Source of the DNA: Rifleibacterium sp035352635
GTDB taxonomy: Bacteria; Muiribacteriota; Ozemobacteria; Ozemobacterales; Ozemobacteraceae
Length of the DNA: 64,000 nt
Direction: 5' to 3'
Assembly: GCA_035352635.1 (NCBI GenBank)
Contig: DAOPYA010000001.1
Span: 47,366 to 111,365 of the forward strand
Within the stretch, counting starts at the first letter, position 1, and every line of letters begins with the position of its first letter. The position numbers and the translations under genes are program-made. Under the pieces are notes generated by a model. The model ran no database searches, was not told the DNA's origin, and was given only the letters and a program-made list of their open reading frames with translations. This document shows, one piece after another, positions 8,947 to 17,892 of this stretch.

Positions 8947-9054
8947 AAGTGATTTTTCGGGAAAAATATTGCATTTTCTGATAAACTTGCACAACTTAAT
9001 ATTTCTCAGGGAAATTTTGCGTCAAGGCAAGGATGATTAGAGGCTGGAGGAGTC

Positions 9055-10131
9055 ATGATTTTTGAGTTGATGAAATTGTGTGTGGAAAAGGGCGCTTCAG
9101 ACCTGCATTTTAAGGTGGGCTACCCGCCGATTTTGCGCATCGACGGTGCTATGCGTCTTATCAAAGATATGCCGGTCATACTGGTTAAAGATTACGAAGT
9201 AATGCTGGAAGCCATTCTCGATGACTTGCAGCTTGTTAACTTTATCAAGCACCGCAAGCTCGATCTGGGCTACAGCTTCATGAATGCCCGTTTCAGGGTT
9301 AACCTGTTCAACGACCTGCACGGTGGCAACGCGGTTTTTCGTGTTATTCCATTCAAACATCTCTCTTTTAACGATATCGAACTGCCAAATTCTGGCCGCA
9401 AACTGGCTGATCGGCATCGCGGCATTATTCTGGTTACCGGCGCGACCGGGGCCGGCAAATCCACGACCCTTTCTGCCTTCATCACCCACATCAACACGAC
9501 TTACCACAAAACCATCGTAACCATTGAAGACCCGATCGAATACCTTTTTGAAGACGATCTGAGCCTGATCAGTCAGCGCCAGGTCGGGGTTGACTGCCTC
9601 AACTTCGAAGATGGCATCAGGGGCGCCCTGAAAATGGACTGCGACGTGCTTATGGTCGGCGAACTTCGCAATGCCGATGCCGTCGAAATGTCACTGCTGG
9701 CCGCCGAATCAGGGAAACTTGTCTTCGCGACCCTGCACAGCAACACCGCAATTCAGGCGATCGACAGATTTGTCAATCTTTTTCCCCAGAATCTGCATTC
9801 GCAGGTATTGGGCCGTCTCTCGTCACATCTTCAGGGAGTGGTTACCCAGGCTCTGGTGCCGCGTCGTCTTGGCCGTGGTCGCCTTGCCGCCTTTGAGGTG
9901 CTGGTTAATACCCCGGCGGTTCGCGGTCTGATCAACGAAAACCGCGTGCATCTCATTTCTTCTTACCTTGAATCGGGTTCGAGCAGCGGTATGGTTTCGC
10001 TCGATAATTCTCTGGTCGAGCTTGTTCACAGTGGCAAGGTCGATAAGAACGAAGCCATGTTGAGGGCTAACAACAAGGCCTATGTAAAACGCAAAATTGA
10101 AGAAGCCGACACCCCGGGAGGTGCTGCATGA
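9055..10131 (+). CDS. pilT: PilT-type pilus retraction ATPase
   Basis: This 358-residue PilT-family hexameric ATPase starts at an ATG behind a strong GGAGGAG at 9046-9052. The N-terminal PAS-like domain opens with EKGASDLHFKVGYPP, a PilT hallmark. Walker A GATGAGKS lies at 129-136, the Asp box is TIEDPIE, Walker B is VGELRN and the His box is FATLHS. It lacks the zinc cysteines of PilB, as expected for a retraction motor. The C-terminal AIRNLIRE motif of classical PilT is changed (AVRGLINEN). It overlaps the next gene by 4 bases (ATGA), so the two are coupled. Confidence 0.92.
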   Translation: MIFELMKLCVEKGASDLHFKVGYPPILRIDGAMRLIKDMPVILVKDYEVMLEAILDDLQLVNFIKHRKLDLGYSFMNARFRVNLFNDLHGGNAVFRVIPFKHLSFNDIELPNSGRKLADRHRGIILVTGATGAGKSTTLSAFITHINTTYHKTIVTIEDPIEYLFEDDLSLISQRQVGVDCLNFEDGIRGALKMDCDVLMVGELRNADAVEMSLLAAESGKLVFATLHSNTAIQAIDRFVNLFPQNLHSQVLGRLSSHLQGVVTQALVPRRLGRGRLAAFEVLVNTPAVRGLINENRVHLISSYLESGSSSGMVSLDNSLVELVHSGKVDKNEAMLRANNKAYVKRKIEEADTPGGAA

Positions 10132-11174
10132 GACCGGAAGTCTTTGAATATTTTGAGCGGGCGATTGAACTCGGCGCCAGTGATCTGATTCTTAAACCTG
10201 GCGCACCGCCGTCTTTCAGGGTCAACCGCCATCTGATCATCTCTGAAGATGAGGCCCTCGCTGCCCAGCAGATGTACGATCTATTTCTGCCTATCATAGA
10301 TGCCCCCCAACAGGAAGAACTGCGAACCCGTTACTATGTTAATTCAATTTTTCAATACCGCTTCAATCGCGCCCGTATCCGCTATTACATTTTTCAGCAG
10401 CGCGAAGGACTGGCAGGTTCTTTCCGCTTCATTCCATCAAATGTTCCTTCAATCGAAGAGCTGCATCTGCCCGAATCGCTGATTGAAATTTCTTCGCGAC
10501 CCCGGGGCCTGTTTCTGGTAACCGGCCCGGCATGTTCCGGCAAAACCATGACGGTGGCCGCTATGGCTGACGCCATTAATAAAAGATTCGCCAGGCATAT
10601 CATCACCATGGAAAGCCCGGTTGAAATCATCTATACCCCAAATCAATCCGTCTTCACACAGGTCGAAATCGGCAAGGTAATCGGCACCTATTCTGATGCC
10701 CTAACCAACTCTCTGCGTGAAGACCCTGATGTCATGATCATTGGTGAACTCAAAGAACGCAGTATCGTAGAACAGGCATTGATGGCCGCCGAAACCGGCC
10801 ACCTGGTTATCTCGTCGCTGCCAACCTTTGGCGCGGCGCAGACTATCGAGCACATTGTCAGTCTTTACCCCCCCGGCAAACAGGAAGAAGCCAGATCGCA
10901 GCTCAGCCTCAGCCTGCTTGGTATTTTTTCGCAAATGCTTATTCCCTGTGTCGATCCGATGCAGTCGCCCCGCGTGGCCTATGAAATGATGCTTGTTACC
11001 CCGGGCATAAAAAACCTGATCCGCGATAAAAAATACAATCAACTTGGCTCCTCAATGATTATGGCCCGCCGCGAAGGTTGTGTCACTCTCAAAGACAGCC
11101 TCGAAAAGCTGATGCGTGATGACAGCGTCGATCAGGCTCTCATTAAAAGTCTGCTGCAGGAGTTGGAAGAATGA
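10128..11174 (+). CDS. Divergent PilT/PilU-like ATPase paralogue
   Basis: This 348-residue second PilT-family protein is coupled to pilT by a 4-base overlap. It has the same opening (ELGASDLILKPGAPPSFRV), an intact Walker A GPACSGKT at 133-140 and a Walker B glutamate (IIGELKE). Two catalytic elements are altered: the Asp box reads TMESPVE instead of IEDPIE, and the His box reads ISSLPT where TLHT is usual, replacing the histidine with proline. It also retains NLIRDKK near the C-terminus, like the AIRNLIRE region. It may be an accessory PilU-like subunit working with the first PilT, or a regulator with weak ATPase activity. Confidence 0.85.
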   Translation: MRPEVFEYFERAIELGASDLILKPGAPPSFRVNRHLIISEDEALAAQQMYDLFLPIIDAPQQEELRTRYYVNSIFQYRFNRARIRYYIFQQREGLAGSFRFIPSNVPSIEELHLPESLIEISSRPRGLFLVTGPACSGKTMTVAAMADAINKRFARHIITMESPVEIIYTPNQSVFTQVEIGKVIGTYSDALTNSLREDPDVMIIGELKERSIVEQALMAAETGHLVISSLPTFGAAQTIEHIVSLYPPGKQEEARSQLSLSLLGIFSQMLIPCVDPMQSPRVAYEMMLVTPGIKNLIRDKKYNQLGSSMIMARREGCVTLKDSLEKLMRDDSVDQALIKSLLQELEE

Positions 11175-13486
11175 ACGAAATAGCTCAAAAACGTATTCGC
11201 GATGTTCGTGAAAAAATCTCCGCAGCGATTCACAGCCATCTGGGCGGTAAGTTCTCTGAAGAAATCAAGGCAAAACTGGTTCTATTGATGGCTGAAGTGG
11301 GCCTCAACCAGTCGATTGGTTCGATATTCAGCTACCTGCAGACACACCCCGACCAGGAAGAAGCCATTATCGCCGCCAATAAATTCGAAGCCGAAGAGAT
11401 TCAGAGCTTTTTGCTCGAACTCCTTAAAAACAGCCGCTCAGCGCACCGTGAAGTAATCGTCGAATGCCTTGGCAACCGAAAAAAGCTGGCTCTGGTTCCA
11501 GAATTAAAACAGTTTCTTGCTGATGCCGACCGGCAGGTACGGTTTCAGGCGGCCAACAGCCTGTTTAACATCGGTGGCAAAGAAGCCGCTCTCGCCATGT
11601 GCGAATTCGTCTCTGACCCTGATGAATGGATATCGATGACCATTCTGCGCCTGCTCTGCATCATGCGCGAACTCGATTCAATACCGATTCTGATCGAAAA
11701 ATATCATCAGGATGAAGATCTGCGCCGTAAGGCGCTGATGATTTCGTTTCTCGCAAGATTTCGTTCTGTAACCCTGCTTGGCATTTTCGATCAGGGCCTG
11801 CAAGCCCGTGATGCCCGCCTGCGTGCCAATTCAATTGAAGCGGTCGGCAATCTGAACCTGCCCGAAAACGAGATCAAGAATCGTATTGAGCCATCGCTGC
11901 ATGACCCGAATAACCGCATTCGCGCCAACTCGATTCTGGCGCTCGCCAGACTCAACCCCGAAAAAATCAAGCCCGAAATCGTTGATATGGTTAATTCAAG
12001 TGATGTGCAACTGCGGCGCAGCGCCGCATTCATTCTTGGTATGATCCCTTCAACTGAATACCAGGATCTAGCTTCAATTCTGGTTACCGACATGAATGAA
12101 GTGGTTCGCAAGCGCATGATTCAGTCATTGCGTAATTTTCCCTCGGATTTCGTTCTCAATCAGCTCGAAAAAGCACTTTCCGACAACAATAAGTGGATAC
12201 GCAAACACGCCGTTGATATGGCCTCGCGTATTGCGAATTTTCCCCATAAAAAAATCCTCGGGCTGCTTAAAACCGAGCGTGCTGCACCAAATCTTGAGGC
12301 CTGCCTCAACTTTTTTGCATCACATCCCATTGATGAGGCCATGTCTGCCATTAAGCTGCATGTTAAAGACCGCCGTCTGCAGGTGGTTAAGGCACTTCTG
12401 GCAGCGGTGGCAGCGATTGGCGGCGTCGAAGGTGTTAAATCAGTCGCCCCACGTCTTGAACAGAAAGACCCGGGGGTTATTCAGGTGCTGAGCGAAGTGT
12501 TGATCAAGGCCGGTGATCGCAAAATTCTTGACGACCTCGTCGAACGCTTCACAAAAGTGCGCCACGAGAATCAGGTCAGTGTGCTGATTCCGTCACTGAT
12601 CAGCAGCGTCAGGATTCTCGACCAGGGTGACAACATGCCTGAACAACTGCTGCACAGCCTCGAAACCATTGAAGTTGAAGAAAAACCACGCGAACCCGTT
12701 AAAATACCTGAGCCAGAACAGCAACCCGAAGAAAGACCAGCCGATCAGAGCGCTGAACAAAAACCAGCCGAAGAAAACGATGGGCAACTCGATCTTTCGA
12801 TGGGGCTTCTTGATCTACCCGTTCCCGGTGGCGCTGAAGCCAGCGAGGGCCCCAGGGAAGATGAAGACGAAGGCCCCGGTGAAGACCGCAAAGTGTCGTC
12901 ACATTACCGGCAGGGTCTTAAAGCCTATAACATCGGCAAATACAAAAAAGCGATCAGTGAATTCAACAAGGTGCTCGAGACCGATGATCAGCCACCCGAA
13001 AACGTGTTTCTCTATATGGGTATAATGCTTGCCGACCAGGAACAGTTCGAGCCGGCACGTAATTACCTGCAGACATTCATCGAAAAAGTTCCTGACCATG
13101 CCAGAGCCAATTTTCTGCTTGGCCGCGTCTACCGTCAACTGAAAAACTGGTCAGGTATCATCAGACTTTACACCCGCTTCACCAACGGTGAACTTGAAGC
13201 CTCGCCAAAAATGAAAAAACGCATCTATCATGATCTTGGCATGGCTTCGGTACTTGTCGGGCAATACGATGAAGGCGCGAAACTTCTTGATGCGCTGCTG
13301 AAAATGGACCCCGAAAATGGTGAAGCCCTTTATTATCTGGCTTTTGCAAAATATAGTCTCAGGCAGACAAGCGAAGCCGAAAGTCTGCTGCCCCGCGCCG
13401 AAAAATACTGTGCGGGCAACAAACGCATCAGTAAACTGATCGAAGCCCTATCTCGAAAATTGAAGGGCGGCACAGCTGACGAATAA
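11171..13486 (+). CDS. HEAT-repeat and TPR scaffold protein of the pilT operon
   Basis: This 771-residue protein overlaps the PilT paralogue by 4 bases, so it is translationally coupled to the retraction motors. Residues about 1-495 are HEAT-like alpha-helical repeats (recurring VRFQAANSLFNIG, LRANSIEAVGNL, IRANSILALARL units). A Glu/Pro-rich disordered linker follows (about 500-570). The end (about 575-771) is TPR repeats (YRQGLKAYNIGKYKKAISEFNKVL and later units). No signal peptide or membrane helix is seen, so it is probably cytoplasmic. Such repeats bind proteins; an adaptor for the PilT motors is inferred from position only. The orthologous family is not recognised. Confidence 0.8.
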   Translation: MNEIAQKRIRDVREKISAAIHSHLGGKFSEEIKAKLVLLMAEVGLNQSIGSIFSYLQTHPDQEEAIIAANKFEAEEIQSFLLELLKNSRSAHREVIVECLGNRKKLALVPELKQFLADADRQVRFQAANSLFNIGGKEAALAMCEFVSDPDEWISMTILRLLCIMRELDSIPILIEKYHQDEDLRRKALMISFLARFRSVTLLGIFDQGLQARDARLRANSIEAVGNLNLPENEIKNRIEPSLHDPNNRIRANSILALARLNPEKIKPEIVDMVNSSDVQLRRSAAFILGMIPSTEYQDLASILVTDMNEVVRKRMIQSLRNFPSDFVLNQLEKALSDNNKWIRKHAVDMASRIANFPHKKILGLLKTERAAPNLEACLNFFASHPIDEAMSAIKLHVKDRRLQVVKALLAAVAAIGGVEGVKSVAPRLEQKDPGVIQVLSEVLIKAGDRKILDDLVERFTKVRHENQVSVLIPSLISSVRILDQGDNMPEQLLHSLETIEVEEKPREPVKIPEPEQQPEERPADQSAEQKPAEENDGQLDLSMGLLDLPVPGGAEASEGPREDEDEGPGEDRKVSSHYRQGLKAYNIGKYKKAISEFNKVLETDDQPPENVFLYMGIMLADQEQFEPARNYLQTFIEKVPDHARANFLLGRVYRQLKNWSGIIRLYTRFTNGELEASPKMKKRIYHDLGMASVLVGQYDEGAKLLDALLKMDPENGEALYYLAFAKYSLRQTSEAESLLPRAEKYCAGNKRISKLIEALSRKLKGGTADE

Positions 13487-13496
13487 GCCTTGATGC

Positions 13497-13525
13497 TTGA
13501 CAGCACTGTCGCGGGCCCATATAAT
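13497..13525 (+). promoter_or_regulatory. Perfect consensus sigma70 promoter upstream of proS
   Basis: TTGACA at 13497-13502, 17 bases, TATAAT at 13520-13525: both hexamers match the consensus exactly. The predicted start is near 13532, giving an mRNA leader of about 40 bases before proS. The spacer and the region past the -10 are the arms of a 12-base inverted repeat, listed separately. Confidence 0.7.
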
Positions 13526-13553
13526 AGGCCCGCGACAGCATTTTAGCATTTTT
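13506..13553 (+). terminator. Palindrome with T-rich tail: terminator of the pilT operon and/or operator of proS
   Basis: A perfect 12-base stem (13506-13517 with 13527-13538) encloses a 9-base loop and is followed by T-rich sequence to 13553. It starts 20 bases after the HEAT/TPR gene stop, so it can act as an intrinsic terminator for that operon. The loop contains the -10 hexamer of the proS promoter, so the same bases could serve as a repressor operator. Sequence alone cannot tell which use is real. Confidence 0.6.
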
Positions 13554-13572
13554 TCAACGAAAGGCATTATCG

Positions 13573-15027
13573 ATGAACAAACCCGACGGCAATCCTGGCA
13601 AAAAGGTCATGGATGCAATAACTCCCAAGTCTGAAGATATTTCGCGGTGGTATACCGATGTAGTTCTGAAAGCTAAAATGGCCGATTATTCACCTGTTAA
13701 AGGCTGCATGATCATCAGACCTTACGGTTACGCAATCTGGGAAAACATTCAGCGGATTCTGGACGCTGAATTCAAGCGCCTTGGCCATCAGAATGCCTAT
13801 TTTCCGGTTTTCATACCCGAAAGTTTTCTGACCAAAGAAGCCGAACATGTTGAAGGTTTTGCGCCCGAAGTCGCCTGGGTAACGCACGGTGGCAGCGAAG
13901 AACTCGAAGAAAGGCTCGCAATCAGGCCAACTTCTGAAGCTATCATCGGCCACATGTATTCGAAATGGATCGAAAGCTATCGCGATCTGCCTGTATTGAT
14001 CAACCAGTGGGCCAATGTCGTCAGATGGGAAAAGGTTACACGCCCGTTCCTGCGCACCACCGAATTTCTCTGGCAGGAAGGCCACACCGCGCACCGCACT
14101 CACGAAGAAGCCCAGGCAGAAGTAATGCAGATGTTGAAAGTTTACCAGAATTTCGTCGAAAATGATCTGGCTATTCCGCTGGTTACGGGCGAAAAAAGCC
14201 AGAAAGAAAAATTCGCCGGCGCTCTCAATACCTATACGATTGAAGCACTGATGCCAGATGGCCAGGCTTTGCAATCGGGCACTTCCCACGATCTCGGCCA
14301 GAATTTTGCTAAAGCTTTCGATATTAATTTCCTTGATTCAGACAGCCAGCGCAAATTTGCCTGGACTACCTCATGGGGTATGTCTACCCGCATTATTGGC
14401 GCAACTATCATGGTGCATGGCGATGACCGTGGCCTGCGTCTGCCCCCGAGAATTGCTCCCATTCAGGCAGTTATCATTCCAATCGTTTATAAAGATTCGC
14501 AGGATGTTATCGTCAAAGCCCGCGAATTGAATAAGCGTCTGGCTGACCGCGGAGTGCGCGTTCACCTGGATGATCGCGAAGGCTTCAAGCCTGGCTGGAA
14601 ATACTCGGAATATGAAATGACGGGCGTGCCGCTGCGTGTTGAAATCGGTCAGAAAGACCTCGAAAAGAATCAGGTCTGTCTGGTGCGCCGCGATACCCTT
14701 GAAAAAATGTTTATCCCCGATGCGGAACTCGAAACGACAGTCGAACGCCTGATGGTCGAAATTCAGAAAAACCTGTTCGCCCAGGCCTCAGAAATTTTGA
14801 GCAGCCGAACCTTCAGAGCCACGAGTTTTGAAGAATTTGTCGCGGTTATCAAAGACAAGCATGGCATGGCTGACCTCGTATGGTGCGGCGCCCTCGAGTG
14901 TGAAGCAAAATTTAAGGCCGAAGCTGGTGCAACCATAAGATGTTTCAATGACCGCGAAATCGACGGGCCATGTGTGGTCTGCGGCAAAGCCGGTCAAAAA
15001 AGGGTTTTCGTGGCAAGGGCTTACTGA
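13573..15027 (+). CDS. proS: Prolyl-tRNA synthetase, archaeal/eukaryotic-type (ProS type 3)
   Basis: This 484-residue class II synthetase charges tRNA-Pro with proline. It has the short type-3 architecture, without the editing insertion found in most bacterial ProS. Motif 2 is RWEKVTRPFLRTTEFLWQEGHTAH and motif 3 includes GLRLPPRIAP. The anticodon-binding domain follows (about 280-400). The C-terminal domain carries paired cysteines (CGALEC and CVVCG) and ends RAY, the terminal tyrosine characteristic of this class. An AAGG lies about 9 bases before the ATG. It has its own strong promoter and a hairpin terminator behind it, so it is probably monocistronic. Confidence 0.95.
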   Translation: MNKPDGNPGKKVMDAITPKSEDISRWYTDVVLKAKMADYSPVKGCMIIRPYGYAIWENIQRILDAEFKRLGHQNAYFPVFIPESFLTKEAEHVEGFAPEVAWVTHGGSEELEERLAIRPTSEAIIGHMYSKWIESYRDLPVLINQWANVVRWEKVTRPFLRTTEFLWQEGHTAHRTHEEAQAEVMQMLKVYQNFVENDLAIPLVTGEKSQKEKFAGALNTYTIEALMPDGQALQSGTSHDLGQNFAKAFDINFLDSDSQRKFAWTTSWGMSTRIIGATIMVHGDDRGLRLPPRIAPIQAVIIPIVYKDSQDVIVKARELNKRLADRGVRVHLDDREGFKPGWKYSEYEMTGVPLRVEIGQKDLEKNQVCLVRRDTLEKMFIPDAELETTVERLMVEIQKNLFAQASEILSSRTFRATSFEEFVAVIKDKHGMADLVWCGALECEAKFKAEAGATIRCFNDREIDGPCVVCGKAGQKRVFVARAY

Positions 15028-15051
15028 TTCTCTCTTTGACTGATAAAAACG

Positions 15052-15088
15052 GCACTGCTGAATGTCATTCGGCGGTGCTGTTTTTTTT
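15052..15088 (+). terminator. Rho-independent terminator after proS
   Basis: A 13-base imperfect stem with two G-U pairs (left arm 15052-15064, right arm 15066-15078) is followed by TG and eight T residues to 15088. It begins 25 bases after the proS stop and faces the plus strand. Confidence 0.8.
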
Positions 15089-15137
15089 GGCTCAGGGTGT
15101 GTTAGACTACAGCAAATTACAGACTGGATAATATGAC

Positions 15138-16646
15138 ATGGACATTAAGGTTAAGAAACTTTTAAAAGATCTGACAAACAAAGATGACGATCTAAGGGCT
15201 CTTTCGACCATGACCCTCATGAAACTCGATTTTCCCGAAAAATCGGCTCGTGAAGAAGTGCTTCTGAACCTGATTCAAGCGACCCAGGATAAAAATATTG
15301 CCGTGCGCTTTTTCGCTCGCAGGGCCATTGACAAGATTCGTAAAACCGAAAAGCTTCTGAAATCAGCAATGGGCGAAACCGCCACTCTGCCCATCGAAGA
15401 GCGCCTGGCTTCTAATGATTACCAGGATCGCCTGAACGCCGTTATGGATGTAAAATCCGAAGCAAAGGCCGAATTCAAGGGGCAGTTACTGAAAATGCTC
15501 GAAACAGAAGATCATACTTTTGTCAGAGCCACGCTGATCAGTTGTTTGTCTGGCTTTCTCAAAAAAGAAGAGGCCGTGGTTCTCAGCCCGTTTCTTGCAG
15601 ACGAGGATAATCGAGTTCGTTCAAATACTATTGAAGCCCTTGAACGCCTCAAAGCTGAAGATTCAATCCCCGGGTTGTTCACAGCGCTTTCCGACCCTGA
15701 TAACCGTATCAGGGCAGCGGCTGCCAAGGCGCTGCAGGCCTTCGGCGAAGAAAAGGTGTTTGCTGAACTTAAAAAGATGCTTGAGTCACCTGAAGAGTGG
15801 ATGAAAGGCAGCGCTATCTATGCTCTTTCACATATTATGGCCGGCGAAGCGATCGAATTGTTGCTCGAAACCGCCCGGCAGGCTACCCATGTCGAAACGA
15901 GGGTTAAAGCAATCATCGCCCTGGCAAATTACCACGATTCAAGCGCCTGGGGCTTTCTTAAAGGTCTGAGCACCTCTGGCGAAGGGGTTTTTAAAGAGAC
16001 CGCCCAGAAAGCCGTGCGGCTTATGGAAGAAAAATTCGGCCCCACGCCGCCAAACACCACGATGATCAGCACTAATACCGTCACAGATTCTTCCGGTGCG
16101 GCAAAATCAGATGGTCAGGCGGTTGAAACCGCCCGAAACGAAGACCTCGCCGCCACCGTTACCAGGTTTTTCCGCAAGGGTCGCGATGAGGCGATCGGGC
16201 TGTCGAATCGTGCGGCTCTGAACTTTAATGTTACCGATCACAAAAAGGAACTCGACGAACTTTTTAAAGAAGCCGGGCGCGTCACCTTTGATATCTACCA
16301 GGCAGGCGAAGTCGAGTTTGCTGACATGCTCACCCTCGGGCACGAGATTCTGCGCATGAACTTTTTTGTCCAGAAATATACCGAACAGGAACAAAAATTG
16401 GCCGGCAGCAAGCCTGACGGTTTTTTTGGGCTGCTCAAAAGCCTGTTCTCGAAGTCGTCAGAGCAGGCCAACAGTTCTTCACAGGCTGATAAGTTTGCCA
16501 AAAAACGTGATGAGCTTTTTTTGAAGCTTGGGCAACTCGCCCTCAAGAAATACGAGAAGGAAGAATTTCGTCACAAGCTTCTTGAAGTGCATTTTGTGAC
16601 TTTGCAGAAGCTGAACCGCAAGGTCGCCGGTGAACCGAAAAGCTAG
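15138..16646 (+). CDS. HEAT-repeat protein of unknown function
   Basis: This 502-residue protein lacks a signal peptide or membrane helix. Residues about 1-300 are HEAT-like repeats (RVRSNTIEALERL, NRIRAAAAKALQAFG, AVRFFARRAIDKI). A short Thr/Ser-rich linker (about 305-335) follows, then a helical C-terminal domain (about 340-502) that I do not recognise. It is a separate paralogue of the HEAT proteins at 11171 and 39544, without the TPR part. The apt gene starts 18 bases downstream, so the two may be cotranscribed. No catalytic motif is visible; a protein-binding role is the most that can be said. Confidence 0.78.
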   Translation: MDIKVKKLLKDLTNKDDDLRALSTMTLMKLDFPEKSAREEVLLNLIQATQDKNIAVRFFARRAIDKIRKTEKLLKSAMGETATLPIEERLASNDYQDRLNAVMDVKSEAKAEFKGQLLKMLETEDHTFVRATLISCLSGFLKKEEAVVLSPFLADEDNRVRSNTIEALERLKAEDSIPGLFTALSDPDNRIRAAAAKALQAFGEEKVFAELKKMLESPEEWMKGSAIYALSHIMAGEAIELLLETARQATHVETRVKAIIALANYHDSSAWGFLKGLSTSGEGVFKETAQKAVRLMEEKFGPTPPNTTMISTNTVTDSSGAAKSDGQAVETARNEDLAATVTRFFRKGRDEAIGLSNRAALNFNVTDHKKELDELFKEAGRVTFDIYQAGEVEFADMLTLGHEILRMNFFVQKYTEQEQKLAGSKPDGFFGLLKSLFSKSSEQANSSSQADKFAKKRDELFLKLGQLALKKYEKEEFRHKLLEVHFVTLQKLNRKVAGEPKS

Positions 16647-16664
16647 TCTGAAAGTGAGGCTGAC

Positions 16665-17177
16665 ATGGATTTCTGTAAGTTTATCAGGGATGTTTCGGAC
16701 TTTCCGAAACCGGGTATTATCTTCAAGGATATCACTCCGCTCCTCAATGACGCCAAGGCTTTTGCAGCGCTGATCGATGTTTTTGCCGACCGCTACAAAA
16801 ACAGCGGCATCAGCCATGTTTGCGGCATTGAATCACGTGGTTTCATTATCGGAGCACCACTGGCTGTGCGGCTGGGCGTTGGCTTTGTGCCGATACGCAA
16901 GTCTGGCAAGCTGCCCTATAAAAAGATCAGGCGTGAATATAGCCTAGAATATGGCACTGATGCCATCGAAATGCATTCTGACGCCATAAAACCCGGCGAA
17001 AAAGTGCTGCTGGTCGATGACCTTATTGCCACAGGTGGCACGGCTCTGGCAGCCGTATCGCTTCTTGAAGACGTGGGTGCTGACGTCGTCGGGGTAGCCT
17101 TTGCAATTGAACTTGAATTTTTGAAGGGTCGTGAAAAATTTGCCGGACACGAAGTTTTCGCCCTCCTTAAATATTGA
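16665..17177 (+). CDS. apt: Adenine phosphoribosyltransferase
   Basis: This 170-residue type I phosphoribosyltransferase converts adenine and PRPP to AMP for purine salvage. The family signatures are clear: DFPKPGIIFKDITPLL near the N-terminus, GIESRGFIIGAPLA, and the PRPP loop VLLVDDLIATGGTA (about residues 110-123). The length is normal. A GAGG precedes the ATG. It follows the HEAT gene closely and its end overlaps the next gene by 47 bases. Confidence 0.96.
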   Translation: MDFCKFIRDVSDFPKPGIIFKDITPLLNDAKAFAALIDVFADRYKNSGISHVCGIESRGFIIGAPLAVRLGVGFVPIRKSGKLPYKKIRREYSLEYGTDAIEMHSDAIKPGEKVLLVDDLIATGGTALAAVSLLEDVGADVVGVAFAIELEFLKGREKFAGHEVFALLKY

Positions 17178-17892
17178 TCAAAAAGAGATTTGGGCGATAA
17201 TTCCGGCCCGGGGCGGCTCAAAACGTCTGCCACGCAAGAATGTTATGCCGTTCGCCGGGCAGGGTTCATTGACCGCCCGCACGGTGAAGACCGCCCTGTC
17301 TTCACAAAAATTTTCGCAGGTGCTTGTTTCGACCGATGACAGCGAAATAGCCGAAGAAGCCCGGCGGGCGGGCGCTCGGCTGCCATTTCTCAGACCGGCA
17401 CATCTCGCCGATGATCAGGCATCCTCACTGGAGGTTATAAAACATGCGGTGCAGCAACTTCTTCAGCTCGCACCGACCCGCCCACCCTTTGCCATCTGCT
17501 TGCTGCAGGTGACTTCGCCTTTCTTAAAACCCGAACAGGTAAGCGCCGCGGTTGATAAATTTCTTGCCGGCGGCTTCAACAGCCTTTCTTCAATGGTCGC
17601 GGTTGAACAATTCCCTGAATGGATGTTTCGAAGCGACCCGGTCAGTGGTATAGCGGTTCCTGACCAGCCTGAAGGCATAACCAGGTCATCAGGGGCAATT
17701 CCACAACGTTTTATCGAAAACGGCGCCCTGTATCTGGTCAGTGCAGAATGGCTCGACCGGCAGGGCAGTCTTTATGATTTTTCCAGGCATGGTATGTATT
17801 TAATGAGCCGCGAAGATTCAGTCGATATCGACACGCAGGCCGACTGGGATTACGCGGAAATGCTGGTCAGAAGGCAGATTTCTGCGTGTTAA
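17131..17892 (+). CDS. Acylneuraminate cytidylyltransferase-like (CMP-sugar synthase) protein
   Basis: The product of about 253 residues belongs to the NeuA/PseF/KdsB-type cytidylyltransferases, which activate a sialic-acid-like sugar with CTP. It shows IIPARGGSKRLPRKN (CTP-binding loop, about residues 23-37), LLQVTSPFL and a C-terminal SVDIDTQADWDYAE, all typical of the family. The frame begins with GTG at 17131 inside apt; a TTG at 17140 is also possible and the true start is uncertain. No other sialic, legionaminic or pseudaminic acid genes are present here, so the substrate is unknown. Its end overlaps the convergent GGDEF gene by 4 bases. Confidence 0.85.
   Translation: MKNLPDTKFSPSLNIDQKEIWAIIPARGGSKRLPRKNVMPFAGQGSLTARTVKTALSSQKFSQVLVSTDDSEIAEEARRAGARLPFLRPAHLADDQASSLEVIKHAVQQLLQLAPTRPPFAICLLQVTSPFLKPEQVSAAVDKFLAGGFNSLSSMVAVEQFPEWMFRSDPVSGIAVPDQPEGITRSSGAIPQRFIENGALYLVSAEWLDRQGSLYDFSRHGMYLMSREDSVDIDTQADWDYAEMLVRRQISAC

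Noticed and set aside
8881..9054. Plus-strand promoter for pilT
   Set aside because: TTGCA-like boxes are present, but no -10 hexamer lies at a suitable distance; a sigma54 match was also not found.
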